Source: Aphanizomenon flos-aquae FACHB-1287
GTDB lineage: Bacteria; Cyanobacteriota; Cyanobacteriia; Cyanobacteriales; Nostocaceae
Length of the DNA: 64,000 nucleotides
NCBI RefSeq assembly: GCF_014698755.1
Contig: NZ_JACJTO010000004.1
Span: 99,225 to 163,224 of the forward strand
Reading direction: 5' to 3'
The position numbers and the translations under genes were made by a program. Under the pieces are notes generated by a model, which was not told the DNA's origin, ran no database searches, and saw only the letters and a list, made by a program, of their open reading frames with translations. This document shows positions 48,306 through 59,100 of this stretch, piece after piece. Position 1 is the stretch's first letter, and each line of letters opens with the position of its first letter.

Positions 48306-51300
48306 ATGAATATTCAGCAACAGAAGACCGCGAAAATGGCAATTGTTGGTATGGAGGCCTTTTTTGGTGAATGTCAAGAATTAGATGCCTTTGAGAGCAG
48401 TATTTATGACGGAAAACAGCATTTTATGCCTCTACCAGCATCAAGATGGCATGGTATTAATGAACAAGAAAATTTACTGCGAGAGTATGGGTTAGAAGCA
48501 GGAAAAGTCCCACAAGGAGCGTATATTGATAATTTTGAAGTTGATACTTTAGCTTACAAAATCCCTCCTAACGAAGTTGAAAAAATTAACTCTCAACAAC
48601 TTTTATTATTAAAAGTTGCGGACTGCGCTCTCAAAGATGCAGGAATTTCACCTAATAGTAATGTAGCGGTAATTATTGCAGCAGATACAGAATTATCTGT
48701 CCACCAATTACAGCAAAGATGGAATTCATCTTGGCAAATTAAAGATGGTTTGAATGGTGCTGAAATCGCCTTATCACCAGAAAAAATTCATCAATTAGAA
48801 GGCATCATTCAAGATAGTATTCACAATCAAGTTGAACTGAGTGAATATCTCAGTTATGTTACTAATATTATGGCCAGTCGCATTTCCTCCTTATGGAATT
48901 TTTCTGGACCATCTTTTACTATTAGTGCGGTAGAAACCGCCGCTTTTAAAGCTTTAGAATTAGCGCAAATGCTGCTAGATACTCATGAAGTAGATGCTGT
49001 AATTGTGGGTGCTGTTGACTTAGCTGGTGGGGTAGAAAACGTCTTATTAAGAAGTCAATTTGGCAAAATTAATACAGGAGTCAATACCTTAAGTTTTGAC
49101 GAAAAAGCTAATGGTTGGAACATAGGAGAAGGTGCAGGTGCAGTAGTTCTTAAACGTCATGATTTAGCCTTAGCAAATAATCAGCGTATCTATGCAGTAA
49201 TTGATGGTATTAGCATTGGTCAATCTCCCTCAATGGCTGTAGATAGTCATACCATTACCCAAGTCTGTCAACAGGCTTTTCAACAAGCAGGAATTGAACC
49301 CACAAAAGTCAATTATTTGGAAGTCTGCGCTAGTGGTATTCCCGCAGAAGACGAAGCCGAAATTAACGGTATTCTTCAAGCTTATCCCTCCGTTAACAAT
49401 GGTTTACATTGCGCTATAGGTAGCGTTAAATCTAATATTGGTCATACCTTCGTTGCGTCAGGAATTGCTAGTTTAATTAAAACTGCGCTGAGTATTTACC
49501 ACAGATATATTCCCGGAACTCCCAATTGGTCCGGTGTCAAAACACCGCAAGTATGGGAAGGAAGTCCTTTCTACGTTGCTACAGAGTCCCGACCCTGGTT
49601 TTTGCAAAAAGAAGTCAAATCTCGAATTTCCGCCATTAATAGTATTGGTTGTGACGGCTCTTTTGCCCATATCATCTTATCAGAAGAAACCCAACAACCA
49701 GAGCGCACCAGCAAATATTTAGAATCAAGACCCTTGCATTTATTACCAATTGCAGCAAATGATCAAAGTAGTTTATTAGCAGCATTAGATCATTTACAAG
49801 AAACAATTGAAAATGCTGATTCTCTCAAAGATATTGCTAGTCAAACCTTTGTAAAATTTCAACAAACATCTGATAGTAAATATACACTTTCCCTAACTGG
49901 ACGCAATCAAAAAGAATTAATTAAAGAAATTAATTCTGCCAAAAAAGGTGTACCTAATGCCTTTACAAATGGCAAAGATTGGCAAACTCCCATAGGCAGT
50001 TATTTTACACCTAAACCATTAGGAAAAGATGGAGAAATAGCTTATGTTTATCCCGCTGCTGTTAATACTTATTTAGGTATTGGTCGGAGTCTTTTCCGGT
50101 TATTTCCTAAAGTCTTAGATGATGTCATTATCAAAAGTCTTGACGAACGAGCAGCAGATGTGGAAAAATTGGTATTTCCGAGAAGTTTAAGTAAATTGTC
50201 AACTCGACAATTAGAAACACTAGAAAAGAAATTATTAGATGATTCTCTGGCAATGTTTGAAGCAGAAGTGCTTTTTACCAGATTAATCTCCACAATTATC
50301 ACCGAAGATTTTAACATTAAACCTAAATATGTCTTCGGATATAGTTTAGGTGAAACTAGTATGATGGTTGCTCAAGGAGTATGGAGCAATTTTTATGAAG
50401 TTAGCCATACCTTTAATTCATCAGCTTTATTTGGAGATAGATTATCAGGTGCAAAAAATGCTGTACGTGAGTATTGGGGACTAGCAAAAACTTCCACAAT
50501 TTCAGAGAATAATTTGTGGAGTAATTATGTTCTTATGGCTACTCCAACCCAGGTTAGAGAATGTTTAAAAAATGAAAATCGCGTTTATTTGACACAGATT
50601 AATACAGCAGAAGAAGTATTAATTGCTGGTGAACCAGCAGCTTGTGAACGAGTGATTAAAACCCTTGGTTGTAATGCTTTTCCTGCTCCATTTGATCATG
50701 TAATTCATTGTCAAGCAATGCAATCAGAATCTCAAGAACTGGAAAACTTATACAATTTACCCGCGAGAAAAATACCAGGAATTAAATTTTATTCCGCTGC
50801 TGAATATCAATCAATTGAAATTGAAAGCCAAGAAATTGCCCACAATATTGCCACAGGATTATGTCAACAACTCGACTTTCCCCGCTTAGTTAATCGCGTC
50901 TATGGTGACGGAGCAAAAATCTTTATTGAAGCTGGTGCTGGTGGTATTTGTTCACGCTGGATAGATAAAAATTTGGGTAATCAAGAACATCTTACCGTAT
51001 CCCTAAACCGACGCGGTACAGATGATCATAGTTCCCTAATTAAAGCCTTAGCTAAACTATTAAGTCATCAAGTTAAATTAAACCTAGCTCCTTTATATGA
51101 CTTATCCTCAGAGAATAATAAACAGAATAAATTAACACTGAGGAAAGTTACATTAGGTGGTAATTCCATGACTTCTGCAATTTTGAATGCAGAAAATCGC
51201 CAAATTTTTGCTAATAACCAAAAGCAAACAATTTTTCCTTCTCAAGAGTATAAAATCATCAATTCCCTACAGATAGCGGAGAAAATAGCACCCACAGAGA

Positions 51301-51620
51301 TTTACCCCAAACTCCCACCAAAGCCAGAAAAAAATACCATGAAAACTATCATGGAGAGCGGTTTAGAATTGTCAAAGAAACTAAAATTCTTTGAGTCAAC
51401 AAAAATCATTAAGCAAAACATAAATCAAGAATCTGGTGGAAAAATTAGCATGAATGATTTAAAAATTTCTCAGTATCAAGCCCTGAGTAACAACACCGCC
51501 AAATTAACTCAAACGCACACGAGTTTCTTAGCAGCTAGACAGGATTTTAGTCAACAAATGAGCGAAATTATCCAATTACAATTAGCTTGCGCTCAAAACC
51601 TACTCAACGAAGAGAAATAA
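48306..51620 (+). CDS. hglC: HglC: decarboxylase/chain-length-factor-like KS plus acyltransferase
   Basis: The 1104-residue protein has an N-terminal ketosynthase fold (about 10-460) in which the catalytic cysteine position reads AVETAAF, with Glu210 in place of Cys. The first histidine motif reads EVCASGI. The last KS histidine remains (SNIGHTFVASG). It therefore cannot condense alone and should act as a partner of HglD. An acyltransferase domain follows at about 575-910 with GYSLGE and Ser680. The C-terminal 190 residues are a variable linker ending in a helix with THTSFLAARQDF (His1071) that resembles the two helical segments of HglE. It is required for glycolipid synthesis in Anabaena 7120 (alr5355). 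Confidence 0.87.
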   Translation: MNIQQQKTAKMAIVGMEAFFGECQELDAFESSIYDGKQHFMPLPASRWHGINEQENLLREYGLEAGKVPQGAYIDNFEVDTLAYKIPPNEVEKINSQQLLLLKVADCALKDAGISPNSNVAVIIAADTELSVHQLQQRWNSSWQIKDGLNGAEIALSPEKIHQLEGIIQDSIHNQVELSEYLSYVTNIMASRISSLWNFSGPSFTISAVETAAFKALELAQMLLDTHEVDAVIVGAVDLAGGVENVLLRSQFGKINTGVNTLSFDEKANGWNIGEGAGAVVLKRHDLALANNQRIYAVIDGISIGQSPSMAVDSHTITQVCQQAFQQAGIEPTKVNYLEVCASGIPAEDEAEINGILQAYPSVNNGLHCAIGSVKSNIGHTFVASGIASLIKTALSIYHRYIPGTPNWSGVKTPQVWEGSPFYVATESRPWFLQKEVKSRISAINSIGCDGSFAHIILSEETQQPERTSKYLESRPLHLLPIAANDQSSLLAALDHLQETIENADSLKDIASQTFVKFQQTSDSKYTLSLTGRNQKELIKEINSAKKGVPNAFTNGKDWQTPIGSYFTPKPLGKDGEIAYVYPAAVNTYLGIGRSLFRLFPKVLDDVIIKSLDERAADVEKLVFPRSLSKLSTRQLETLEKKLLDDSLAMFEAEVLFTRLISTIITEDFNIKPKYVFGYSLGETSMMVAQGVWSNFYEVSHTFNSSALFGDRLSGAKNAVREYWGLAKTSTISENNLWSNYVLMATPTQVRECLKNENRVYLTQINTAEEVLIAGEPAACERVIKTLGCNAFPAPFDHVIHCQAMQSESQELENLYNLPARKIPGIKFYSAAEYQSIEIESQEIAHNIATGLCQQLDFPRLVNRVYGDGAKIFIEAGAGGICSRWIDKNLGNQEHLTVSLNRRGTDDHSSLIKALAKLLSHQVKLNLAPLYDLSSENNKQNKLTLRKVTLGGNSMTSAILNAENRQIFANNQKQTIFPSQEYKIINSLQIAEKIAPTEIYPKLPPKPEKNTMKTIMESGLELSKKLKFFESTKIIKQNINQESGGKISMNDLKISQYQALSNNTAKLTQTHTSFLAARQDFSQQMSEIIQLQLACAQNLLNEEK

Positions 51621-51659
51621 TCCACTTAGTATTAAGTATAAAGCTCTTTTTTTAACAAA

Positions 51660-51740
51660 CCACAGAGGCACAGAGGACACAGAGGAAATAAAAAAATACT
51701 TAACTGCTCTTTCTCTGTGTCTCTGCGTCTCTGCGTGAAC
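51660..51740. repeat. Interspersed inverted repeat (CACAGAGG / CTCTGTG type)
   Basis: ACACAGAGG-type units on the left face TCTCTGTGTCTCTGCG-type units on the right across about 22 bases, giving an imperfect long hairpin. Relatives lie near 44795 and 46710. The family is widespread in cyanobacterial intergenic DNA; here it sits inside the hgl operon between hglC and hglA. Confidence 0.75.
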
Positions 51741-51775
51741 TAAGTTCTTCATTTCAAATACCCTGCTTATAAATT

Positions 51776-51792
51776 GAGGAATAACTACCGTG
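51776..51792 (+). promoter_or_regulatory. Ribosome binding site deciding the GTG start of hglA
   Basis: GAGGA lies nine bases before the GTG codon chosen as the start of the PfaD-like gene. Confidence 0.65.
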
Positions 51793-53460
51793 AAAACAAT
51801 TGAGACGGTACTAAATAAACATGATAATGGACTGGGTTTTTTCACCTGTAATCATTATCAAAACCAAGTTTGGAAAGGTTCATTAGATTGTGTTAGCTTT
51901 GAAAAAAGTGGTATCAAGGATAAATTATTAACATTAGATCAACCTTGTTATATTATTAAAATAGCAGGGAAAATTGGTGCTACTAATGATGGGTATTTAG
52001 CACCTAATGATCATAGTTTATCTGGACAAGCAGAACTTTTAATCTCACTTCTACCTCTACGTTTACAACAACTTGGTGACTCTAGTTTTCTTAATGCTTA
52101 TGGTGTAAAATACGCCTATATGACCGGAGCAATGGCTGGTGGTATTGCTTCTGAAGAAATGGTAATTGCACTAGGAAAAGACAAAATTTTAAGTTCTTTT
52201 GGTGCAGGTGGTTTACTTCCAGAACGTTTAGAATCTGCGATTAATTCTATTCAACAAGCTTTACCTAATAGTCCTTACGCTTTCAATTTAATTCACAGTC
52301 CTAATGAACCAGCTATTGAACGCCGCGCTGTAGATTTATATCTTAAATATGGTGTCAGAACTGTAGAAGCATCAGCATTTTTAGACTTAACTCCTAATAT
52401 TGTTTATTATCGAGTTGCTGGGTTAAGATTAAATGCAGCCAATCAAATTGATATTAGAAATAAGGTCATTGCTAAAATTTCTCGTCGAGAAGTTGCAACT
52501 AAATTTTTGCAACCAGCACCAGCAAGAATTCTCAAAGAATTAATTCAGCAAGGACTAATTACTGAATTTCAAGCAACTCTGGCCAGCCAAGTACCAATGG
52601 CTGATGATATTACCGTTGAAGCTGACTCTGGTGGCCATACAGATAATCGTCCTTTAGTATGTTTATTACCTTCAATTATTGCTCTCAAAAATGAAATTCA
52701 AGAGCAATATAATTACTCAGTTCCTATTAGAATTGGAGTGGCTGGAGGCATTGGTACACCAGAATCAGCATTAGCTGGTTTTATGATGGGTGCTGCTTAT
52801 ATAGTCACGGGTTCAATTAATCAATCTTGTGTCGAATCTGGGGCTTGTGAACATACTAAAAAGTTATTAGCACAAGCAGAAATGGCAGATATGATTATGG
52901 CTCCCGCAGCCGATATGTTTGAAATGGGAGTGAAATTACAAGTTCTCAAACGGGGAACAATGTTCCCAATGCGAGCGCAAAAACTCTATGAATTATATCG
53001 CACTTATGACTCTATTGAACAAATTCCCAAAGCCGAAAAAGAGAAGTTAGAAAAACAAATTTTCCGTAAAAGTCTGGCTGAGGTTTGGGAAGGTACAGCG
53101 GCTTATTTATCCCAAAAGAATCCTGAAAAATTAGGTAAAGCTGTTAATAATCCTAAACTGAAAATGGCTTTAATTTTTAGATGGTATTTAGGGTTATCTT
53201 CCCGCTGGTCTAGCACTGGTGAAAAAGGTCGAGAAGTTGATTATCAAATTTGGTGCGGACCAGCTATGGGTGGTTTTAATGACTGGGTGCGTGGTTCTTA
53301 TTTGTCAGAACCTAATCAGCGTCATGTTGTTGATGTTGCTAACCAAATTATGAAGGGAACTGCATTTTTATATCGTACCCATAGTTTAAAAATGCAGGGT
53401 TTACAAATGCCTCCTTATTACAGTCAATATCAACCAATTTCCTCTACATTGGAGAAGTAA
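51790..53460 (+). CDS. hglA: PfaD-family enoyl reductase of heterocyst glycolipid synthesis, HglA
   Basis: The 556-residue FMN-dependent TIM-barrel protein belongs to the PfaD/nitronate-monooxygenase-like group. Recognisable parts are [22 protein letters not shown] near residue 110, [11 protein letters not shown] near residue 195, the substrate segment [17 protein letters not shown] near residue 275 and [22 protein letters not shown] at the phosphate-binding end. In PUFA synthases PfaD is the trans-acting enoyl reductase; here it should saturate the growing chain. The start is GTG with a GAGGA nine bases upstream. It lies two bases before hglB, so the two are translationally linked. Symbol by synteny with alr5356. 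Confidence 0.88.
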   Translation: MKTIETVLNKHDNGLGFFTCNHYQNQVWKGSLDCVSFEKSGIKDKLLTLDQPCYIIKIAGKIGATNDGYLAPNDHSLSGQAELLISLLPLRLQQLGDSSFLNAYGVKYAYMTGAMAGGIASEEMVIALGKDKILSSFGAGGLLPERLESAINSIQQALPNSPYAFNLIHSPNEPAIERRAVDLYLKYGVRTVEASAFLDLTPNIVYYRVAGLRLNAANQIDIRNKVIAKISRREVATKFLQPAPARILKELIQQGLITEFQATLASQVPMADDITVEADSGGHTDNRPLVCLLPSIIALKNEIQEQYNYSVPIRIGVAGGIGTPESALAGFMMGAAYIVTGSINQSCVESGACEHTKKLLAQAEMADMIMAPAADMFEMGVKLQVLKRGTMFPMRAQKLYELYRTYDSIEQIPKAEKEKLEKQIFRKSLAEVWEGTAAYLSQKNPEKLGKAVNNPKLKMALIFRWYLGLSSRWSSTGEKGREVDYQIWCGPAMGGFNDWVRGSYLSEPNQRHVVDVANQIMKGTAFLYRTHSLKMQGLQMPPYYSQYQPISSTLEK

Positions 53461-53462
53461 AA

Positions 53463-54977
53463 ATGAATTTAAAACGGTCTTATAATGCTGAAAGTATTCA
53501 AGCATTTCTAGTTTCTCATCTTGCGGAAGTTCTTACAGTCGAAACCGCAGAAATTGATGTTAATGAAAATTTAGAAAATTATGGTTTGGATTCTGCCCAA
53601 GCCATGATTATCATTAGTAAATTAGAAGAATTACTAGGTTTTAAACCCTCTCCTATTTTACTTTGGCATTATCCCAATATTGCCGCTCTTTCCCAGCGGT
53701 TATCAGAGGAATCAAATGATAATTCTCAGGTAAAAGATGCTAGTTTGGGCGCAAATTCTCCTGTTAAGTTTGCTCCTCCTATTCTAGATTTAGGTGCGGA
53801 AGTTGTTCTAGACCCGACTATTCAACCAGTAGGTAATGCTGTTTCTGTTTCTAACCCTAAAAATATCTTTTTAACCGGAGGAACAGGTTATTTAGGTGCT
53901 TTTATTATTAAGGAATTACTGGAAGTATCGACAGCAACTCTTTATTGTTTAGTTCGTGCTAGTAATCCAGAAGAAGGTAAAAGCAAATTAGAAAATAATT
54001 TGCAACAATATGGCATTTGGCAAGATGAATATAGTAGCCGAATTATCCCTATAATTGGTGATTTATCACAGCCAAATTTGGGTATTAATGCAGAACAATT
54101 TCAAAATCTAGCTGCTAATATTGATGCGATTTATCATAGTGCAGCCTTACTCAATTATGTTTATCCTTACTCCGCACTAAAAACAGCCAATGTTTTGGGT
54201 ACACAGGAAGTTTTACGTTTAGCTTGTCAAACTAAAGTTAAGCCATTTCATTATGTTTCTAGTGTGGCTGTTTTTGAGTCTAGTACCTATGCTGGTAAAC
54301 TAGTTAAAGAAGATGATGATTTTCATGATTGGGAAGGGATTTTTCTCGGTTATTCTCAAACTAAATGGGTAGCAGAAAAATTAGTAAAAATCGCTGGTAG
54401 TCGAGGATTACCTATCACTATTTACAGACCTCCTTTAATTTCTGGAGATAGTAAAACTGGAATTTGTAATACCCATGATTTCATCAATTTAATGATTAAA
54501 GGTTGTCTACAAATGGGTTCTTTCCCTGATGTAGATTATATGTTAGATATGTCTCCTGTTGATTATGTCAGCAAATCAGTTGTTTATCTTTCTCAACAAG
54601 AAATATCTGTAGGTAAGGCTTTTCACTTACAACATCCTCAACCCGCTTCTTTAAAATCTTTAGTTGATTGGGTGCGTTCTTTTGGCTTTTCACTAAAGAT
54701 GATTCCCTACGAAGAATGGCAAGCAGAATTAATTAATAATGTCACATCTCCAGACAATCCATTATACACTTTGCGTCCATTTTTACTAGAACGTTGGTCA
54801 GATGAACAAATCACTATTCCTGATTTGTATTTACAAGCGAGAAGACCAATTATTAGTTGTGAAGAAACCCTAGCAGCACTAAAAGGAAGTTCTATTGTTT
54901 GTCCACCAATTGATTCTCAATTGTTGATGACTTACACATCTTATTTAGTACAGACTGGTTTCCTAAGTCTTGCCTAA
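53463..54977 (+). CDS. hglB: HglB/HetM: acyl carrier protein plus thioester reductase
   Basis: The 504-residue protein begins with an acyl carrier domain whose phosphopantetheine serine is Ser44 ([12 protein letters not shown]). A proline-rich linker to about residue 135 is followed by a Lys2-type thioester reductase. That domain shows the Rossmann segment [35 protein letters not shown] and the catalytic [12 protein letters not shown]. It should release the finished chain from the carrier by NADPH reduction to aldehyde or alcohol, giving the fatty diol aglycone. It is the Anabaena 7120 hetM (hglB, alr5357) counterpart. It closes the synthase operon. Confidence 0.92.
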   Translation: MNLKRSYNAESIQAFLVSHLAEVLTVETAEIDVNENLENYGLDSAQAMIIISKLEELLGFKPSPILLWHYPNIAALSQRLSEESNDNSQVKDASLGANSPVKFAPPILDLGAEVVLDPTIQPVGNAVSVSNPKNIFLTGGTGYLGAFIIKELLEVSTATLYCLVRASNPEEGKSKLENNLQQYGIWQDEYSSRIIPIIGDLSQPNLGINAEQFQNLAANIDAIYHSAALLNYVYPYSALKTANVLGTQEVLRLACQTKVKPFHYVSSVAVFESSTYAGKLVKEDDDFHDWEGIFLGYSQTKWVAEKLVKIAGSRGLPITIYRPPLISGDSKTGICNTHDFINLMIKGCLQMGSFPDVDYMLDMSPVDYVSKSVVYLSQQEISVGKAFHLQHPQPASLKSLVDWVRSFGFSLKMIPYEEWQAELINNVTSPDNPLYTLRPFLLERWSDEQITIPDLYLQARRPIISCEETLAALKGSSIVCPPIDSQLLMTYTSYLVQTGFLSLA

Positions 54978-55020
54978 TATCAATTTTCCATGAGGCTGCA
55001 TATAATTATCAAATCCATTA

Positions 55021-55060
55021 TTTTATCCGTATTTATCCGCGTTTATCTGCGTTTATCTGC
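55021..55060. repeat. Four tandem 10-base units (TTTATCCGC/TTTATCTGC)
   Basis: Four consecutive ten-base copies differ at one to three positions each. They lie between hglB and the SDR gene. The GCGTTTATCTGCGG motif is a known interspersed repeat in cyanobacteria. Confidence 0.75.
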
Positions 55061-55163
55061 GGTCAATTATTCTGGAAATCTTAATTATAAGCAGCTTAAT
55101 TTTTATTTAGTATAATGTAATGGTGTCGGTAAGATTTATCTGTCTAATTCACTTTTTTGTAAA

Positions 55164-55955
55164 ATGAACATAAAATGTCAGGGAACAGTTTTGATTACCG
55201 GTTCAGCTAATGGTATTGGTTATCAGTTAGCCCGGATTTTTGCTCATAATAATTATAATCTTGTATTAGTAGATAGAGTAGGAGAAAAAATCACAAAAAT
55301 AGCTATTGATTTGGCAGAAGAATTTGGAATTTCTGTTAAACCTATTATCAAAGATTTATCTATATCTACATCTCCTGAAGAAATTTTCATGGAACTGCAA
55401 CAAGCTGGCATTAAAATTGATATTTTAGTAAATAATGCCGGTTTTGGTACTTATGGTTTATTTAATGAAACTAACTTAAATACTGAACTGGAAATGCTGC
55501 AAGTAAATCTAGTTTGTTTAACTCATTTAACAAAATTATTTCTTAAAGAAATGGTTAAACAAGGTCATGGAAAGATATTAAATGTTTCTTCTGCTGCTGC
55601 TTTTCAACCTGGTCCATTAATGGCAGTTTATTTTGCCACCAAAGCCTATATTTTATCATTCTCTGAAGCCATTGCTAATGAATTAGAAGGTACAGGTGTC
55701 ACCGTCACAGTTCTTTGTCCAGGTTCTACAGCATCAGCATTTCATGAAAGAACAGGAATGGCTGATTCTAAAATGCTGAAAGGTAAAAATATGATGGATG
55801 CCGAAACTGTTGCCCAAATTGGTTATAATGCCCTAATTCAGGGAAAAATAATTGTTATTCCTGGGTTTATGAATAAGATTATGTCAAAATGTGTGCGGTT
55901 TATTCCTAGAAAAATGGTCACAAAAATTGTCAGGAGTATGCAGGAAGATAAGTAA
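55164..55955 (+). CDS. SDR family oxidoreductase at the hetN position, without the HetN motif
   Basis: The 263-residue classical short-chain dehydrogenase has the cofactor loop TGSANGIG at residues 12-19, NNAGFGTYG near residue 90, and the catalytic serine in NVSSAAAF with YFATK as the Tyr-Lys pair. In Anabaena 7120 hetN follows hetM and encodes a ketoreductase whose ERGSGR segment works as a lateral inhibitor of heterocyst formation. The aligned segment here reads KQGHGK directly before ILNVSS, so the signal motif is absent. The gene may be a metabolic ketoreductase that replaces or derives from hetN. hetI, next in 7120, is not present; a CRISPR array follows. Confidence 0.85.
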   Translation: MNIKCQGTVLITGSANGIGYQLARIFAHNNYNLVLVDRVGEKITKIAIDLAEEFGISVKPIIKDLSISTSPEEIFMELQQAGIKIDILVNNAGFGTYGLFNETNLNTELEMLQVNLVCLTHLTKLFLKEMVKQGHGKILNVSSAAAFQPGPLMAVYFATKAYILSFSEAIANELEGTGVTVTVLCPGSTASAFHERTGMADSKMLKGKNMMDAETVAQIGYNALIQGKIIVIPGFMNKIMSKCVRFIPRKMVTKIVRSMQEDK

Positions 55956-56194
55956 TAAAAGGTAAAATCTCCCAAGACTTCTTTTCTGTCCCTAAAGGAA
56001 TTTTAAGACTACATAAGGTTCTTGGCAATTTATTAATATTTCATCTGGATTTGGCAATTAGGCAATTATTTTTGCGATTCAGATTTTTGAGCAGATTTAG
56101 CGACATATATAGCAACTAAAACTACAATAAAAGCTAACTAATTTAGGAGACTTAATAGCACAGGGTTTAATCTATCTGGGTAAAAATTAATTTT

Positions 56195-59100
56195 GTTTCA
56201 ATCCCTAATAGGGAGTAAGAGAAATTGCAATTCATTTTGGTGGCCAGGTGTAGTTTCATAAAAATGTTTCAATCCCTAATAGGGAGTAAGAGAAATTGCA
56301 ATAAGTTATCCGTTGTCAGGTCAGATTATTTGCGCTGTTTCAATCCCTAATAGGGAGTAAGAGAAATTGCAATAACATGAGTAAAAATCTTGATGAATTA
56401 CTGAATTGTTTCAATCCCTAATAGGGAGTAAGAGAAATTGCAATCATAACCTTCACCCATTAACAAATTCATAGCCGCTTCGTTTCAATCCCTAATAGGG
56501 AGTAAGAGAAATTGCAATGTGCCTTTATTTGTGGCGGATGTTCAGAATACTTTTTGTGAGTTTCAATCCCTAATAGGGAGTAAGAGAAATTGCAATGCAA
56601 ATATTTACAACGTGCTAAAACGTAATCAAATTGTTTCAATCCCTAATAGGGAGTAAGAGAAATTGCAATACCCACTCCCAAAAATTTCTACAATCTCCAA
56701 TAGGTAGTTTCAATCCCTAATAGGGAGTAAGAGAAATTGCAATTTTTCCAAGTGGCAACTTTTCTCAAATCACCATATCCACGGTTTCAATCCCTAATAG
56801 GGAGTAAGAGAAATTGCAATGACTTTATTCAACAGGTATTTAAAGTGATTCAGGCTAGTTTCAATCCCTTATAGGGAGTAAGAGAAATTGCAATTATTTG
56901 GAGCGATCGCATCTTTAATACTGTTGATATTCAGTTTCAATCCCTAATAGGGAGTAAGAGAAATTGCAATTAAACTTGTCATTTTTGCTGACTAACTTAA
57001 TAGTGTTTCAATCCCTAATAGGGAGTAAGAGAAATTGCAATCAGAGCTGAAAAAACTCTGCTGCTGGACAGGAGTGTTTCAATCCCTAATAGGGAGTAAG
57101 AGAAATTGCAATTTTTCCAAGTGGCAACTTTTCTCAAATCACCATATCCACGGTTTCAATCCCTAATAGGGAGTAAGAGAAATTGCAATAATTATGATAA
57201 GCCTAATGGTAACGGGACTTGTACGTTTCAATCCCTAATAGGGAGTAAGAGAAATTGCAATTTTAATATGGGGTTTGAGTCGGTAAGCTTTCCCGATGTT
57301 TCAATCCCTAATAGGGAGTAAGAGAAATTGCAATAAGTGTTGAAAGGTTTTTAAGCTACTTTAAGTAATTAAGTTTCAATCCCTAATAGGGAGTAAGAGA
57401 AATTGCAATTATCTTGCGATCGCAACTTAAGTTTAAGGATTTTAGTTTCAATCCCTAATAGGGAGTAAGAGAAATTGCAATAAGCGCAGTTAGAAAAATT
57501 AGAGGTAAAGCAGGGTTTCAATCCCTAATAGGGAGTAAGAGAAATTGCAATTTCTCCAGTAAGTCTGGGTTATTGTCGTAATTTTCTAAGTTTCAATCCC
57601 TAATAGGGAGTAAGAGAAATTGCAATGAAATCTTGTGGGGATTACCTCACAAATTATTAGTTTCAATCCCTAATAGGGAGTAAGAGAAATTGCAATCCCC
57701 GCTATTGAAACTTCTTGGGCAACTAAATAGTTTCAATCCCTAATAGGGAGTAAGAGAAATTGCAATTTTTTAGTTTTAGATCAGTTTGAGCTTGCTGATT
57801 GGTTTCAATCCCTAATAGGGAGTAAGAGAAATTGCAATCTGTGAACTTGTTAAAGTGTAAATGTAGATGTCAGGGAAGTGTTTCAATCCCTAATAGGGAG
57901 TAAGAGAAATTGCAATTCTTTGGGATCATCCTTGGGGTCTATAAAAAATACTGGTTTCAATCCCTAATAGGGAGTAAGAGAAATTGCAATCGGCTTTTGT
58001 TAGATCGGGAACTTCTGCCATGTGAAGTTTCAATCCCTAATAGGGAGTAAGAGAAATTGCAATTCTGCATCTTATTCCTCAACTAACAGAATTTTATCTA
58101 TGTTTCAATCCCTAATAGGGAGTAAGAGAAATTGCAATTGTTGTTATCGAAAATATCAGAATATGTTGGCATAGTTTCAATCCCTAATAGGGAGTAAGAG
58201 AAATTGCAATCTTATGATGGTGAGGGAACATCAGTAACAATCTCTTTGTTTCAATCCCTAATAGGGAGTAAGAGAAATTGCAATAATTGTCCCGTCAATG
58301 AATTACGGGCTACTATCTCTGTTTCAATCCCTAATAGGGAGTAAGAGAAATTGCAATTTATCACCGTCTTTTTCTTCGGCCTTGGCAGCCACAAAGTTTC
58401 AATCCCTAATAGGGAGTAAGAGAAATTGCAATTCAATCATTTAGCTGCTTGCATAGATTCTACAATACCTGGTTTCAATCCCTAATAGGGAGTAAGAGAA
58501 ATTGCAATACTAAATTGGATTTTAAATCATTAATAGATTGTAGTTTCAATCCCTAATAGGGAGTAAGAGAAATTGCAATTTTTTTTGTAAAAATATAAGG
58601 ACACTTTATTCTTGTTTCAATCCCTAATAGGGAGTAAGAGAAATTGCAATTTGAGATTTTACTGGAATGTGTTGCTGGGGCGGCTCTTGGGTTTCAATCC
58701 CTAATAGGGAGTAAGAGAAATTGCAATTAGAAAAGTTATTTAAGGCTTTGGGTTATTTCAAGGGGTTTCAATCCCTAATAGGGAGTAAGAGAAATTGCAA
58801 TTCTTTCTATTTTTTTGGATTTAGTTAATTCCCATTTGTTTCAATCCCTAATAGGGAGTAAGAGAAATTGCAATTAGTTTAGGCTTTCCACAATACGATA
58901 ATGAGTTTAGTGTTTCAATCCCTAATAGGGAGTAAGAGAAATTGCAATTCTTCTAATTTTTTAATTAAAAGTTCCTTGGCAGTGTTTCAATCCCTAATAG
59001 GGAGTAAGAGAAATTGCAATTAACAATAGAAACTGAGTTAGGGGATATTGAAGTATTCGTTTCAATCCCTAATAGGGAGTAAGAGAAATTGCAATTCTGA

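Noticed and set aside
55164..55955. Calling the SDR gene hetN
   Set aside because: Position fits, but the ERGSGR segment is absent, so I left the symbol empty.
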